A stretch of 64,000 nt of DNA, taken from assembly GCA_027405735.1 (NCBI GenBank), contig JAPEHQ010000008.1:1426001-1490000 (forward strand), read 5' to 3'. Source of the DNA: Mucor racemosus. Taxonomy: Eukaryota > Mucoromycota > Mucoromycetes > Mucorales > Mucoraceae. The notes under the pieces are model-generated. The model was not told the origin of the DNA, ran no database searches, and saw only the letters and a program-made list of their open reading frames with translations. Positions 21,983 to 34,511 of the stretch are shown piece after piece. How positions within the stretch are numbered: position 1 is the first letter of the stretch; each line of letters opens with the position of its first letter. The position numbers and the translations under genes were made by a program.

Positions 21983-23916
21983 TGTATATATATATATATA
22001 TTTTCTCAATTGATTTTGATACTCTTTGATGAAAGAACAAGATAGAGATGCTATTGAAATGAAAGAGGAGATGTAAATGCTTTTTGATGTGACTCTGATT
22101 GCTTTGGAGTCATCATCTGATGTACAATGTATTGATACCAGATAATTCAATGAAATATCAAAAGAAGGTTGAGCAATTAGAATGATTTTCCCTGAACAAA
22201 TTTGTTGATAAGAATACGGCAAAAACTGAAAAAAAAGAGAGATAGACTTTACTCATTCAATTCCATACCATAATGCCCATCGAAAATAAAAGTAAAGGCA
22301 TGTGCATTGTATTCAAAAAATAAATAAATATCGAATGCTGTATTGAATAACATGGGAAAATTATGCAAATTTGTTCGTTCCACAGGAGTTTCCTAACTTT
22401 CAAATGTCATTCTCATTGCACAATCATTTTAGAGGAACTATACTCACTGTGCTCATTTGGGCATTTCATATAAATAAGCTTGAACAAACGTCATTAAATC
22501 GGGTTGTGAAAGGTCCCAGCTCCACAAAGTGGTTTCAACTCAATTGAGCAGATCAGCACTCATCAGGACCCTGTCCATTCGGAACTACGTATATCACAGA
22601 TGAAAAAGTTTTCACTGAATCTATTTTTCGTCCAAACTGGTCTATAATCATCTCAGCTGTTACCGTAAACACCCTACTTATAAAAAATATTAGTATATAA
22701 ACGAGATACTAACAAAGATGTTTATAAAAAACACAAGTTAAATAGTAGTAAAATTAGAGTGTAGAAATCATTTAAGGATGAAAATGGTTATCCAAGCTGC
22801 AATCTCATGTAAAATCAAACAATGTACCATATGTAGGGATATTAATTGCTAGTCTCGGCTCAAGAACTTTTTAAAACTAAGAGTAAGGGCTACTGATAGT
22901 AGTATTAACAAGTAACTGCCTCAAAATCATTGTGAATAACCTTTGTTTAGGGTGAAAGGGCTGCTGGATGTCACGATTACACTGAAAATATCTCAAAACA
23001 GGATTTCAATGACCGGTTTGGCCAGCGTTTCGCATTTTTAGATGCTGAAAAGCTTACCAAACAAAAGCTCTAGCTTGACATAATCGTTTTAATGCATTTC
23101 CACAGAATTTTCACGTGTCTGATTTTTTTGTCATTTTTGGTCGAGGTATCGTAAGGCCAAAGTTTCAATTTGGACAAAATTCGATTTTTGACCTCGAAAA
23201 TGGAATATTTTACTAATGTATTTATAAGTAAAAAAAGCTTGTAATAATGATTTTTTTGATATCCAAATGTTTATTTTGTTACTCCAAGCATAATTTTTTA
23301 AAATTCTCTCCAAAAACTGAAAATCAACATAAATGAAAATAACATCAAATCTTGTGAGAAAAAGCCAATTTAAATAATTTTGGCTAATAAAGCACATAAA
23401 ATAGCACACTTTTACTTATTTTAATATTCTATTGTTATTATTCAGTTTTTGGAGAAAAAATTCTTTAAAGATCAAATTTTTTCAGAAATTTTTTTTTTTT
23501 AGGGTAGAACGAGTGGATATACTTATTTTTTTCAGAAAATGGAAATTTGAAAAAAAAATCCAGGATGGCGATTTCTGATTTTAAACCCAGAAACATTGAT
23601 TCTGAAGCCCTTCAGAGTTATGAAAGCGTATTTTTTCATACTGTCAATTAAGTATTTTTGGAGTCATAATCTACTATATATTTAACAATTTAGCAACAAA
23701 GTTGTTTACAAAGAAACAAGAAACATTTAATCGCACTTGAAACACGCTAAAAAACTAACGGACATTTGAATTTTTGTTATAGAGACATCCAAATCAGTGT
23801 TGAAACCAAAATATTATAGTTATCGTAGTATTTGAATTATATTTAATTTGATATACATGGAAATAAGAATTAAGATAGTAGTAATAATAGTAATTTTGTT
23901 GCTTCTGCGAGAATCT
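21983..23916. other. Intergenic: fumarase upstream region and diverged repeat
   Basis: The (TA)n tract at about 21985-22000 lies directly before the fumarase ATG. In the fumarase frame the DNA stays open upstream to about 22222, but without another ATG. Bases about 22990-23790 are AT-rich repeat-like DNA weakly similar to 4850-5400. No gene is supported. Confidence 0.5.
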
Positions 23917-26900
23917 CTAGAATAATTTGTGCAATTGAGTCTTTACATCTTTGCACAAATCTAAAGTCTTTTCAGCACGAGGATCTTGTTCAGCAAGAGG
24001 AGGATAATATTTGCACTTTAATCTAGTATCCAACAGCCAATTCATAAACTCATTTTCCACTAATTGAGTGTCCAACTTGTTCAACACTTGAAATATGGTC
24101 AACATATCGTGTCGTAACATTGCAATTCTGTCTCTGCTCATATCCAAATCTACAGCTAATCGATAATGTTCCACAGCATACCAATGGCGGCTATTAATGG
24201 CGTATTCTGCAACTTGTTGGTCTTTTACTGCAATATCCGATTTTTTCGATTGCAAAAATACCTGGAAACTATATGTATACGAGTGAGTTTTTCAAAAATA
24301 TAAATCAAAATTGTATTCTATCTACCTGATAGAATCAGCATAAGGTGGTTCAATGGTATTTTTCAAAAATCCTTCATCAAGATCACGCAAATAAACAGAT
24401 CTAGAACTAGATTTTTGTAAATAGATGGGCTGGTGCTCCAAATTATTGCGAAGGGGATCCTTGTGAGTGACGTTGAGATGCAAGAGACTATCTGCTTTAT
24501 CGGCCATTCTGTGTTCAGATCGTACCCAAATGGTGATCATGTATGTAGTGAAAGCGAGCAAGATGAACATGCTTGCGGTTTTCAAGTTAATGGGAATGAA
24601 ATCAGTTACATTGGAATACCAATGCTTTTCATTTAAAGTAGTTGAAGGTTGTTGCAGTTTTTGCTTTGATTGTTGAGGTGTAACAGATTTCGCTGGGCTA
24701 CTATGGGTCTTTTGTTGCGATTGTTGTTGTTGTATACGTTTTGATATTTGCTGTTGGTCAGTAGAAGCATTTAAACTAAGATCAGTGCCTTTATCCAATG
24801 CTGTTGTAGTTGATGATAAAGAAGGCGAGGGTGTGGACCTTTCAAGAACTCTATTAGTATTAATTGTGGTGGTAGAAATTATAACAGACTGATTGATTGA
24901 TTGAGGAGCTACATGACCAGAATCAATATTTTGTTGCATTTGATTGTCGACAATAACAGGTGTAACGCCCAAAAGATAGTTGCTAGATTGATTTTGATCT
25001 TCTTCAGATACAGAATCCATACCATTTGTTTTATGCGAGGCAGTATCGTCTTTGAGAAGGTTTTTGTTAAATTCTATAACTTCACTACGGGCTTCATCAA
25101 CTGATTCCCTAATATTTTCAGCAGCTTCTTGCACAATTGGGATAAAGACACCCACGCTATCAGCCATTCCCTTAAGCGCAGCTCTTGTAACAATAGCTAA
25201 TAATAAATTTTACAATGAGTTGATGCATTTCAGAAATTGATTAACAATGTTTTACCTTTGACCAATACACTCTTCACCCATTTTACACCCAAGTAACAAG
25301 TTAATTGACATTCGGATTTGTTGATCCAAGTAATACAGTATCTAACGGATGGAATAAATGCATCTGCATAAGGAAGTGCCGCAGTTTTTGTGGAAATTTG
25401 TACAGTGTAACGACTAGAGTAAGCTATTAAATATAGGTTTTTTCAATGATAAAAAAACATTACATACATGTAATCTTCCTTTTGTATAAGGATTTGAGTT
25501 TCTACTACCTCTGCTTCCTTCATACGCACTACAAAAAATGTTACTAGATGTATTCAGTCAATTAAACTGTTTTTCTTTCATTACCAATTGGGTTGGAAAC
25601 AGGCATCCAATATTTTAAAACACGTTGCATCTTTCCATCAACCATACCCCACTTTGTAACAGACAAATCTATTCATAAAAACACGTAAATACAAGTATTA
25701 TTCGTTAAAAAATAAAGACACTTACCATGGCCTTCTATTGCTGCAGTTTTTCCAGCCCAAACACCACCATTTGAAGGAGGGGCGGTTTGTTCATTTGAGA
25801 AAAGTAACTCATAACAACGTTTTGCAGATATAGGAAGTATGATTTGAGCATCTTTTCTTTCTAGGTGATCATCACAATTACAATCAATAGCGGAATCAGG
25901 GCATGTAATATTTGATGGTGGCATGTCGGCTATATTTTTTGGTTTTTTTGATTAGATCAGATAACATGCTTTTGAAATATCAACTTACGATCAGGTTTAG
26001 GAGGTTCTATTTTCTTGGGCTGAACTTTGACAGCTGTAGTAGCAGGTATAGTCGGTTCAGATTCACCACGTTGACGAGATACAGGCTTTAAAATAGATGT
26101 AGGATTGATTCTTGATTCATGACCAACAGTTGCAGCATGAGGTCTGTTACCAATTACCGAATTTCTGGGAGAAACAGATACAATAGTTCCTGTATTACGT
26201 TCTTCTGTATTATTTGCGATATGGGATAAAGCGCTATTAAATGAAAGTGGCAAATCTACTACAACACTTTTATGTGTTGCAGAATTTTTAGAAATATTTA
26301 ACATTTTGTTGAATATGTTTCTATTTTGCATTGGCTCTTCATTCTTTGCATTACTAACAGCAAACCTAAGTTTTTCTGCAGTGGTTTCAACGTCATCCAT
26401 TAAAGTACCCAAAACGAGAGGTTCTTTGATATCGCTACGACTGTTGGGAAGTAATGTAATTGTAATGACAAGGTCAGAATTCATTGCTAATGCAGTTTCG
26501 TTGACTAGGCGAGCTAATGATTTGTCCTTGACTATACTAACTTGATCAATGTCCTTTAAACGCACAGCTACAGAGTTGATACAGGTCATCAACACGCAGC
26601 TATAGAACCAGAATGTGGTTTGAGTGATGAATCCACGGCCAGTATAAGCATAACCGAAATCGGAAGGTGGTTTCAAACCTGTTTGTATCAATTGGTGGGC
26701 TAATTCCTTTTCATAAATATCAGCACTTGGTGAATTCAGCTTTGATTTAGCAGTTTCAATTTCTTTTGCGTCATGTTGAATTATAGTAGGAAGCTTTCTT
26801 AAGCAACAAACAAATACTAAGAAAAAAATAATGAATATTCATGCAGATATATTTTGCATTCTCATTCAAACTTACCATCAAGTACTACTTCCTCAGGGTT

Positions 26901-28980
26901 TACCCCACCAAATAATTGACGAAGTCCTCTGTTTTGAGAATTCATTTTGTCAGAATATCCATTGATGTCGACATTTGGGATATTGACAGAAGCAGGCATA
27001 GCAGGCCATATAATTTGAGGTAAAGGGGCTGATGTGGGTGCTTTTGTGGCGTTGGAATCAAGAACATTAAAATCTTGAGTTAAATTCATCATAGTAGGAA
27101 CTAAAGACCATGGAATACCCCATGAGCCAGAAGGAAGTTGCTTTGTAACGGTAGATGAGGGAGTTCCTCGAGTTGCTTCCCATACTAATAAAGGGGTGAG
27201 TGATGAAGAATTTGCAAGCGTTGCCTCAGTATCTGGTGTAGTTGATACCATAACAATTGAAGGCCCTTCTTCCGAGTAGTTTCTAGACAAAATTAAAGAA
27301 TTATCATTCATGGGAGGGTACTTTTGATTATTGTTGCTGATAATTGAAATGTTTGAAAAAGTAGATGAAGAGTCTGTATGCTTGATCTTTGGTGATGAGG
27401 TATTTGAATGTAATATATCACTATTTGTTGTAGCCGTGGGTGAAGATAAAGCTGTAGTAGCATTTGATTTTGATCTAATTAGAGCATTTGATTTTGTTAA
27501 ACTCATGGGCGATGAAGGTGGTTTATCATCTTCCTGCTGCTTATTTTTATCAAACACTCTCAACCAATCTTGTTTGATTTCTTCTGTTTCTGCTTGCAAT
27601 ACAAATGGAGCTTGCTGTTTAGGTTGAATGACCTCAAAACAGAAACGTCTGTCAGTATCGGTGGCATCATGCACTTGGCAATCTGCTAAACGCATCTTTG
27701 TTTCAATGGTAATAGTGCCTTTTGATTTGCCTGAGCTATTTACTTGGCATACTCCAAAGTAACCGTCATGGATGAAAAACCATTTACGAGCCCAAGAATG
27801 CCGAGAAACTCTTATAAATAGATAACCCCATTTAGAATTTACCATACTACCATCTGATTTTTCTGTTTGTAAAGATGTTACATATTTCCCAATATCTCGA
27901 TCAGGTGCTGTTAATATCATAAATTCTTCTTGAAGCTTTTTTCTAGCTATTTGCTGCTTATGCAATTGATATGAGCAAGTGAATTTATCCTAAAAATTGC
28001 ATTAATATTTATACTATTTTCGTATATGAATTATAATTTACATCTATAAGCCATTGCTTCCAATAAGATAATGCAGCATCTAAATTTGCCCAAACTTGAA
28101 TATCCTTGTAGAAATCTTTATGTGCAGCTGTTGCAGCAGTAAATCGTTCAACCAAGCAATGCTCTAATGTTGAACGAAAATTCAAAATTCGCAATACATG
28201 TTGGCCTGACATTCCCACATATTCCTTCCTCGCTTCATGCAGTCTAAATGCTTCTTCTCGAACTGCAGAAGGTTCTTTTGTTTTACCAAGTGCACTATAT
28301 TTAGCTAATTGACTCTCATATTTTTCCATGGATTTTTCATGTTGCTTTCTAAAATTCTAATTTTCCATACATGTTAACATTGCATGAAGTTAACTTTTAT
28401 CCATTTTTTTTTCTACCTTGAAATCTCTCAAATGCGTCTTTACAAATTGTTGTAATGGCGATACAAGACTTTCCTCGAGGTTATGAATCTATAAATGGCA
28501 TATAAGTTCATATAAACAATTAAAATGCGGGTTACACATATTTACTAAATTAGTTTTAAAGGATAAGCTTGTTTGTAGTGCATCTGCAAAGCCTTTGATG
28601 ATTGCTCCAGTAAAATTGGGATCTTTTTTATAATCGGATGAATTAGATAACCCGAATATTTTCATGAATGATTATTTTTGTACCTATTAATGTCTCATCA
28701 AGGCCATCAGGTATTGCCTTTTGACATAGAATCAATGTTTCTGCATTAAATTCTAATATAATATGAATTATTAACAGACTAAAATAATTAATAAATTTAT
28801 ATATCAATTTTTACTATTCAATTTTTCCGTATATAATTTCAAATGACGTGAAAGTGAATCCAACCAATGCTCCAAATATTCTAGTTGTTGATCATAACGA
28901 TATACACTGGAGCGAAATACAGGTGAATCAGTTACAGCATCATATAATGTAATGATGGGTTGAAACGATGGTTCTTCCAT
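23917..28980 (-). CDS. Lam/Sip3-type sterol-transfer protein (BAR-PH-GRAM-VASt-TM)
   Basis: Thirteen exons: 28980-28815, 28752-28684, 28622-28546, 28488-28417, 28356-28042, 27989-26876, 26816-25989, 25929-25726, 25668-25585, 25528-25468, 25413-25256, 25196-24326, 24268-23917. They join in frame to 1456 residues. An N-terminal BAR-like helical region (1-280) is followed by a PH domain (about 285-380; KWGYLFIRV, RKWFFIHDGYFGVCQV). A GRAM-like domain starts near 600 (FGGVNPEEVVLD, YTGRGFITQ). A VASt/StART-like lipid-binding domain spans about 890-1090. A single membrane helix lies at about 1255-1274 (MFILLAFTTYMITIW), and a helical tail ends the protein. This order matches yeast Sip3/Lam3 and Ysp1/Lam1, which move sterols at ER-plasma-membrane contacts. 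The exon 10/11 junction is the least certain. The gene is divergent from the Pex26-like gene. Confidence 0.87.
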
Positions 28981-29494
28981 TATGGTTTCTCCCAACAATA
29001 AGGTAGAAAAAAAGGAACTAAACGAGGAAAAGGAACCGAAGAAAGCTTAGAAATTTAATCAAAAACCTTCACTACCACGGGTAATTTTTATCAGCCAAAG
29101 AATAGCGAATGATATTCTACGATAGGCATTGGAGTTGCACGCTCGGTTACCATATTTAAGTTGTCATGGCGAGTTTCTAACCTTTTTGACATGATGCTAA
29201 AATTCAATGGTGGTTGCTATGGCAATTAAAATTGGTTGCCGTAGCAACCATGCAATCACATAAAATTTAAATCTGATAAATCATGCCAATTCCAACTATT
29301 GTCAGTAATCATTATATGTATTATTGCATATGAACATGCTTTGTACGGTCACGATTTAATCATTATGATTCCCTTACACATTGAAAAGAGCAGCCAATGT
29401 TTTTCCCCTAAAGGTTGAACAGCTTTTACATAACATTTAACTCTTATTTTTCCCCACACTTTTTCTTCTTTTCTTTTTAAATAATACAACAAAA
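28981..29494. promoter_or_regulatory. Bidirectional promoter with two X-box (RFX-type) palindromes
   Basis: The 514 bp between the Lam-like gene (minus) and the Pex26-like gene (plus) contain GGTTGCTATGGCAAT at 29212-29226 and GGTTGCCGTAGCAACC at 29234-29249. Both fit the RFX X-box pattern (GTTGCC followed by GGCAAC). The second is a nearly perfect palindrome. Confidence 0.55.
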
Positions 29495-30665
29495 ATGTCT
29501 GCAATAGTACTATATGATAAAGCATTTCGCTCTTATTTACTCACAAAATATACACCTGCAGCAAATACTTGTTTAAAAGCCATCGCCGCTTTGAAAAACG
29601 ATGATCAAAAATCAACAAGACTCAATGTTTGGACATTATACCTGAATATTACATCTACATTGCTTGTAGATACGCCTTTCTTGGGTATCAATATGAAATT
29701 ACTTGGTATTCCGTCAGTGAACTCAATGGAAGAGGTATGCCGCTCAATTTGGAAAAAGGTAACCGAAGAAGGATATGGCAGTGTTGGCAATACAGATCCT
29801 CGACTTGTTTCTGCTTGGTAAGTTTTGATTATATATATTTAGCATGTGATAGTTTATTGACAAATGCATATAGTGTTGCTATGAATATCCAATTAAATCA
29901 GCTTTCTGTTGCAAGAAATATCGCAGAAGAATGGTTTGCATCTTTATCCGATGAAGTTATGGATCATATTTCAGCAAATAGAGATCAAGATCAAATGACT
30001 GAAGGTTATAACAAAGTAGTTGAGTTATACGTTGGCCGTATTTTACCTCGTATGCATGATTTCGAGTCTGCAAACACTTTTCTAGACTATAATTCAGTAC
30101 TAACTGACTCCAAAAAGAAGGTATATTTAACATTTCATAATTAAAATTACATAATCTGATATATTAAGGCTAGGCTTTAAAGTCAATCATTGAACAAGAG
30201 CAAGAATCTGTGGAAAAGGAACATAAAAAAAAGATTCAGATCGAAAAAGAGTTAGAAGAAAAGAAAAAGGAAGATGAAAGATTATTAATAGAAGAGGCTA
30301 AACGTATTGAGCAAGAAAAATTAGCTCAAGAAAAAGAGAAAGAGGAGCAAGAAGCAGATAAATTAAGACAAGAAACAGAAATTGACACAACATCTCATTC
30401 TGTGGTAGTCAATCAATCGCCATCATCATCATCACAACAGCCTCCACAACAACAGAAACAGAAAAAACAACAAACTGTCGTGCAAAAGTGGGTGAATCAT
30501 ATCACAACTAAAGGTGCAACGACATCGGGAGCCATACTAATCGTGATCTTTGCAATGTTTGCCTTATTACGCGGTCAGAGAGGTCGTTTATCCATAGCAC
30601 TCCAAAGCTTAATGAATAAATTATGGCAAACTGTAAAAATGGGTACCAAGGTTACTTATATGTAA
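29495..30665 (+). CDS. Tail-anchored coiled-coil protein, Pex26-like
   Basis: Three exons (29495-29817, 29874-30120, 30174-30665) give 353 residues. The N-terminal 190 residues are helical with TPR-like spacing (AFRSYLLTKYTPAANTCLKA; later LYVGRILPRMHDFESANTFL). A strongly charged Lys/Glu coiled coil (about 195-250) follows, then a Ser/Gln linker. A C-terminal membrane helix (GAILIVIFAMFALLR) has a basic tail, which fits a tail anchor. This architecture matches fungal Pex26, the peroxisomal anchor of the Pex1-Pex6 ATPases that recycle the import receptor Pex5. The similarity is in layout and in the RILPRMHDFE region, not in a strict signature, so another tail-anchored protein is possible. It shares a divergent promoter with the Lam-like gene. 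Confidence 0.68.
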
Positions 30666-31381
30666 ATTTAATAACCCCATTTTATGTGTCGTAGCCTTAT
30701 TGTCCTCTATTCTATGATTTCGAGCACTTTTTTGCCACCTTTTTTTGGGCACTTTTTTACCATCTTTTTGGGGTTAATTATCTTTTAATATTATTGAATA
30801 TGTATTAAAATCATGACGTATGAAATGTATAATGACAGATTCAATGTTTGTATGAAAAATAAACATGTAACAGAAATAAAATGTATAGTAAAAATGAAAT
30901 ACAATTGACATGTATCCCATACATGTTGGCAAATGCCATCTCCTTTTTGTCCTCCCTTACACACCACCCCTTTCTATTTTGTTCACCGAACCAAGAGCAA
31001 AGAAGGACCCCATCCATTTCTTCAATGTGGCGGTTAGTCAATATTGTGCACTGATACAATTGAGTAACCAAAGCATGTTTACGATTAACCAACGATAAAA
31101 CGTACCGGCAAAAGTACCCTTTCTTATTTGAAATAGGGTAAACATTCCACGGCGGGAAAGACATCCATTTTATAATAAGCAACAATACCTTGGCCTATCA
31201 AATCGTTAGTTTTACTATATTACATATATTTAGGATGCACTCCGAATAGAAATTATAGTTGGGGTTTCTTAGCTTGATGTTTTACGGCATGTGAAAATGA
31301 TAATATAAAATATATAATGACATTATCACCAAAAAAAGAGCCTTTTAAAACCTTCTTTTTTTACATAAACAAAAAACGCAA
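30666..31381. other. Intergenic; no gene seen
   Basis: 3' flank of the Pex26-like gene and promoter of the hydrolase. A 114-codon minus-strand frame here has no ATG at its head and no domain, and I do not call it. Confidence 0.5.
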
Positions 31382-32993
31382 ATGATACCAGATTCACCAT
31401 TTTCTAGAGGGTTTATTTACACATCTGCAGTTGTTCAAACAGCTGTGGCTCCATTTTCGTTCATTTATTATGTCTATTATTTCGCTACAGAACAAAAATT
31501 ATTTATTATTCATTCATCTGTCGATACATTTATTCATTACTGGTTGGGATGTGAATTAATGTTTTATGTATTTTTCCAAATTACTCGCAACAGAATGCAG
31601 CGTATTTTGCCAAGTGTTGCTCCAAATGCTAAAGAAAGAAGTGATCTATACTCTGTTTGTTTAGCAAACATTGACGATGCTGAGACATGGCTGCCAGATT
31701 GGTTTACCTTGAGTCATGATGCTACCAGTCATCCCAAATTTGAAGATATTGGCAGAGATAATGTAGCAGAATGGTAATTTCATTGTTGTTTTATTCAAGA
31801 AATTTTCGTCTAAACACCTTTATATATTTAGGCTGTCTTGGGCTTTTTTTTCTTTACCTTTAGAACATGTCTTACAGGACGACATTTCAACAGAGGAGTT
31901 AAATTTTATGATTGATAGATTTGAACAAGAATTTCATATACAATTTGATACTGGCTATAATGAAGATATCGTTGCTTATCGTATTAATCTTGACCCCGTT
32001 CACGCTTATCATCGTCCTCTTGCTTTTTACACTTTGATCATGTTTTTCACAACGCTGTTTGGCTTTGTTTGTCAATTTTTTTGGGGCATGAAAAAATATG
32101 GGCCCGAGACAAGATCCACAATTTGGAATTTAATGGATTCTCAGCCTTATGAAACTTCTGCTGTCAGTAGCGATGGCGGTGCACCGGAAAAAGTATCTTA
32201 CTGGTATCGTGATGGTGATCGATCAAAAAAGCCCATCGTCTTTATTCATGGTATCGGTGCTGGTCTCATGTGTTACGTTTCTTTTGTACATAAGTTATTG
32301 ACTTTGGATGCTCCCATCTTTTGTATTGAACTCCCTTTTGTATCTATGCATTGTGTTGAAGATGTTCCTACTATGCAGGAGACCATTCGTGATCTACAAA
32401 ATATGTTGCATCGTCACGACTTCCAAAATGCTGTTTTTGTTGCTCATTCATTAGGCACTGCCGTAACTTCTTGGGTTGTAAAACATATGCCTCAAAATGT
32501 TGCTGGTGTCATATTTTTGGATCCTATTTGTTTCATGTTGCATTATAAAGATGTATGCTCAAATTTTGTGTATAGAACACCTAAAACTGCTGCTCAGGTA
32601 AGATTAGCAAAATAACTTTATATTGTCTCGTGCATTTTCTTATCTATTGTCATACAGGGTCTTGTAAAATATTTTGCCTCTACTGAATTATACATTTCTT
32701 ATTATATCTCTCGTCACTTTCATTGGTTTCAAACTGCTTTATATGTTGCTCCTACTGTAACTCATCATAACCACTCTTATACCTCTTCTATCAAGATGCC
32801 TGAAAACACAAAAGTCTTTCTATCCGAAAAAGATAACATTATTGACTCTAATCGCGTTGATACTTATTTAAATCATCATGGCATTGATGCAACTGTCATG
32901 AAAGGCTTAGATCACGCTTCTTTTCTATTTTATCCTTCTTGGCAAAATGAAATGCTGGCCTCCATCAACAAATTTGTATGCCAAAAGGCTTAG
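31382..32993 (+). CDS. Membrane-associated alpha/beta hydrolase
   Basis: Three exons (31382-31773, 31832-32597, 32658-32993) give 497 residues. The N-terminal half has hydrophobic helices (SAVVQTAVAPFSFIYYVYYF; YTLIMFFTTLFGFVCQFFW). The catalytic domain starts near residue 250. HGIGAG (270-275) is the oxyanion-hole strand and turn, AHSLG places the nucleophilic Ser at about 337, and GLDHASFLF near the C-terminus supplies the His. An acid is likely in the SEKDNIID segment. The family includes lipases and esterases. The membrane anchoring suggests a lipid substrate, but nothing in the sequence fixes it. The three splice junctions are GT-AG and in phase. Confidence 0.88.
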
Positions 32994-33390
32994 ATCCCTA
33001 ATTTTTATTATTACTGTACATATTCTAGACTTTTCTCTATATTTCTTCTTTTTAAAATTTCTTTTAAATCATAATGCCATCATTAACCTTTACTCTTAAT
33101 AATATTACCCCCCCCCCCAAATTCCCATTCAGTATTCAATGAATGAAAATAAAAAAAAAACTCAAACTTAGTTATTTTATGGGAGCTTTATAAAATCAAT
33201 TCAGAATGATAATTTATAGTCATGGGGTAATTCCACTTTACGATGGACAAGTTGCAGCTGTAGCGCTCGATTACCCTATTGAAAAAGTTAAATTTAAAAG
33301 TCGCGCCTCATTTTTTCTAATGACTAACCTTATACTAAATACTTTTTAGGATGTACCCTAGACACTGAAAAATAGATATGAATTGATCGC
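32994..33390. other. Intergenic; C-tract
   Basis: 3' flank of the hydrolase with an 11-bp C run at 33108-33118. No gene. Repeat family R2 starts near 33390. Confidence 0.5.
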
Positions 33391-34350
33391 ATTATGCTAT
33401 CTGTCCCTAAATTTATTTTATATCTAACGAAAGACTCAAAGACACGTAAATTCCACTGCTTTTTTCTTGAAAACTGGGGTTCACTTTTCATTCCTGCTCT
33501 ACTATTTTTTTCGCTAAACAACACCAAGAAAAAATTATATGTCAATGTACCTGAGATGTTCAGCTTTAATCCAAAAATGAGTATCTGGAAATATCCTATT
33601 TTTTGCAGTACTTTATAACATATTTAAATATAAAATAATTCTGAGCACTTTTATTTTTTTTCATTTTTTTGACATTTTCGCAGTAAATTTTAAAATATTC
33701 GTTAAACTGAGCAGCATTTTTTTAAAATGCATATTATTGCCCTCGTGGAGTTCTCTTGGACCCAATTTAGTTTTTCTCAAAATATTGATTTTTCGTGGAG
33801 ATATCCTCAGAAATGCAAAAAAAGTGATACCTTCGTTTCTAGCCTCAATTTTTCCCTTATATACCCTCATCCCAAATTTTGAGTTTGAAAAAAAATTCAC
33901 AAAAACCTTGTTTTCTCTATGAAAAATGAAACTAGAAGGTTCAGTAATATTTCGATCGATAGATAATTTTGTTATGCATTATCTTCATTACTTATATCTT
34001 AAACATGTTTATAAACAGTGATGCGTATCTTCAGAAAACCTTCAAAATTTCGCTTGCATTTTACGCAAAAATTAATGTAAAATGTTTATCTGGATCTTAT
34101 TTAGATAGATACAGAATCCAAGACTGTACAAAAGTCATTTAATACACTAGATCTACTTACTACTTTGCATTTCATGAGCTATTAAATGATTTTGTTTTTT
34201 GAATCATTTTCAGATCGACTTCACAGATCAATTTTAAAATTCAGTTATTATAAGTTCTAAACTGTAATATAAATTATTATTTTGATTATCTCGACGATAA
34301 ATCAATATTTTTTGCTGAAACAAAAAATGCGGAATACCTGTCAGTGTGGA
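33390..34350 (+). repeat. Dispersed repeat family R2, copy 2
   Basis: Matches copy 1 from about 11480 onward, but lacks the part corresponding to about 11690-11810 and the last 0.5 kb. The minus-strand frame over 33661-33900 corresponds to those in the other copies. Confidence 0.8.
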
Positions 34351-34511
34351 ATTTAGTATGAGGATATTCACGGAAAAAAGTATAAAAAAAAACAATAGGA
34401 ATTCGACCAGATAACGTTAGGGTTTTATTATTTAGTCAAATTTTATTTGAGGACTTTTGTGATAAATGAATGTCCTCTTTATATATTTTTCATCAGAGGA
34501 ATTAAATAAAT

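Noticed and set aside
30841..31185. 114-codon minus-strand frame
   Set aside because: No ATG at its head, no domain, and it lies in the promoter region of the hydrolase gene.
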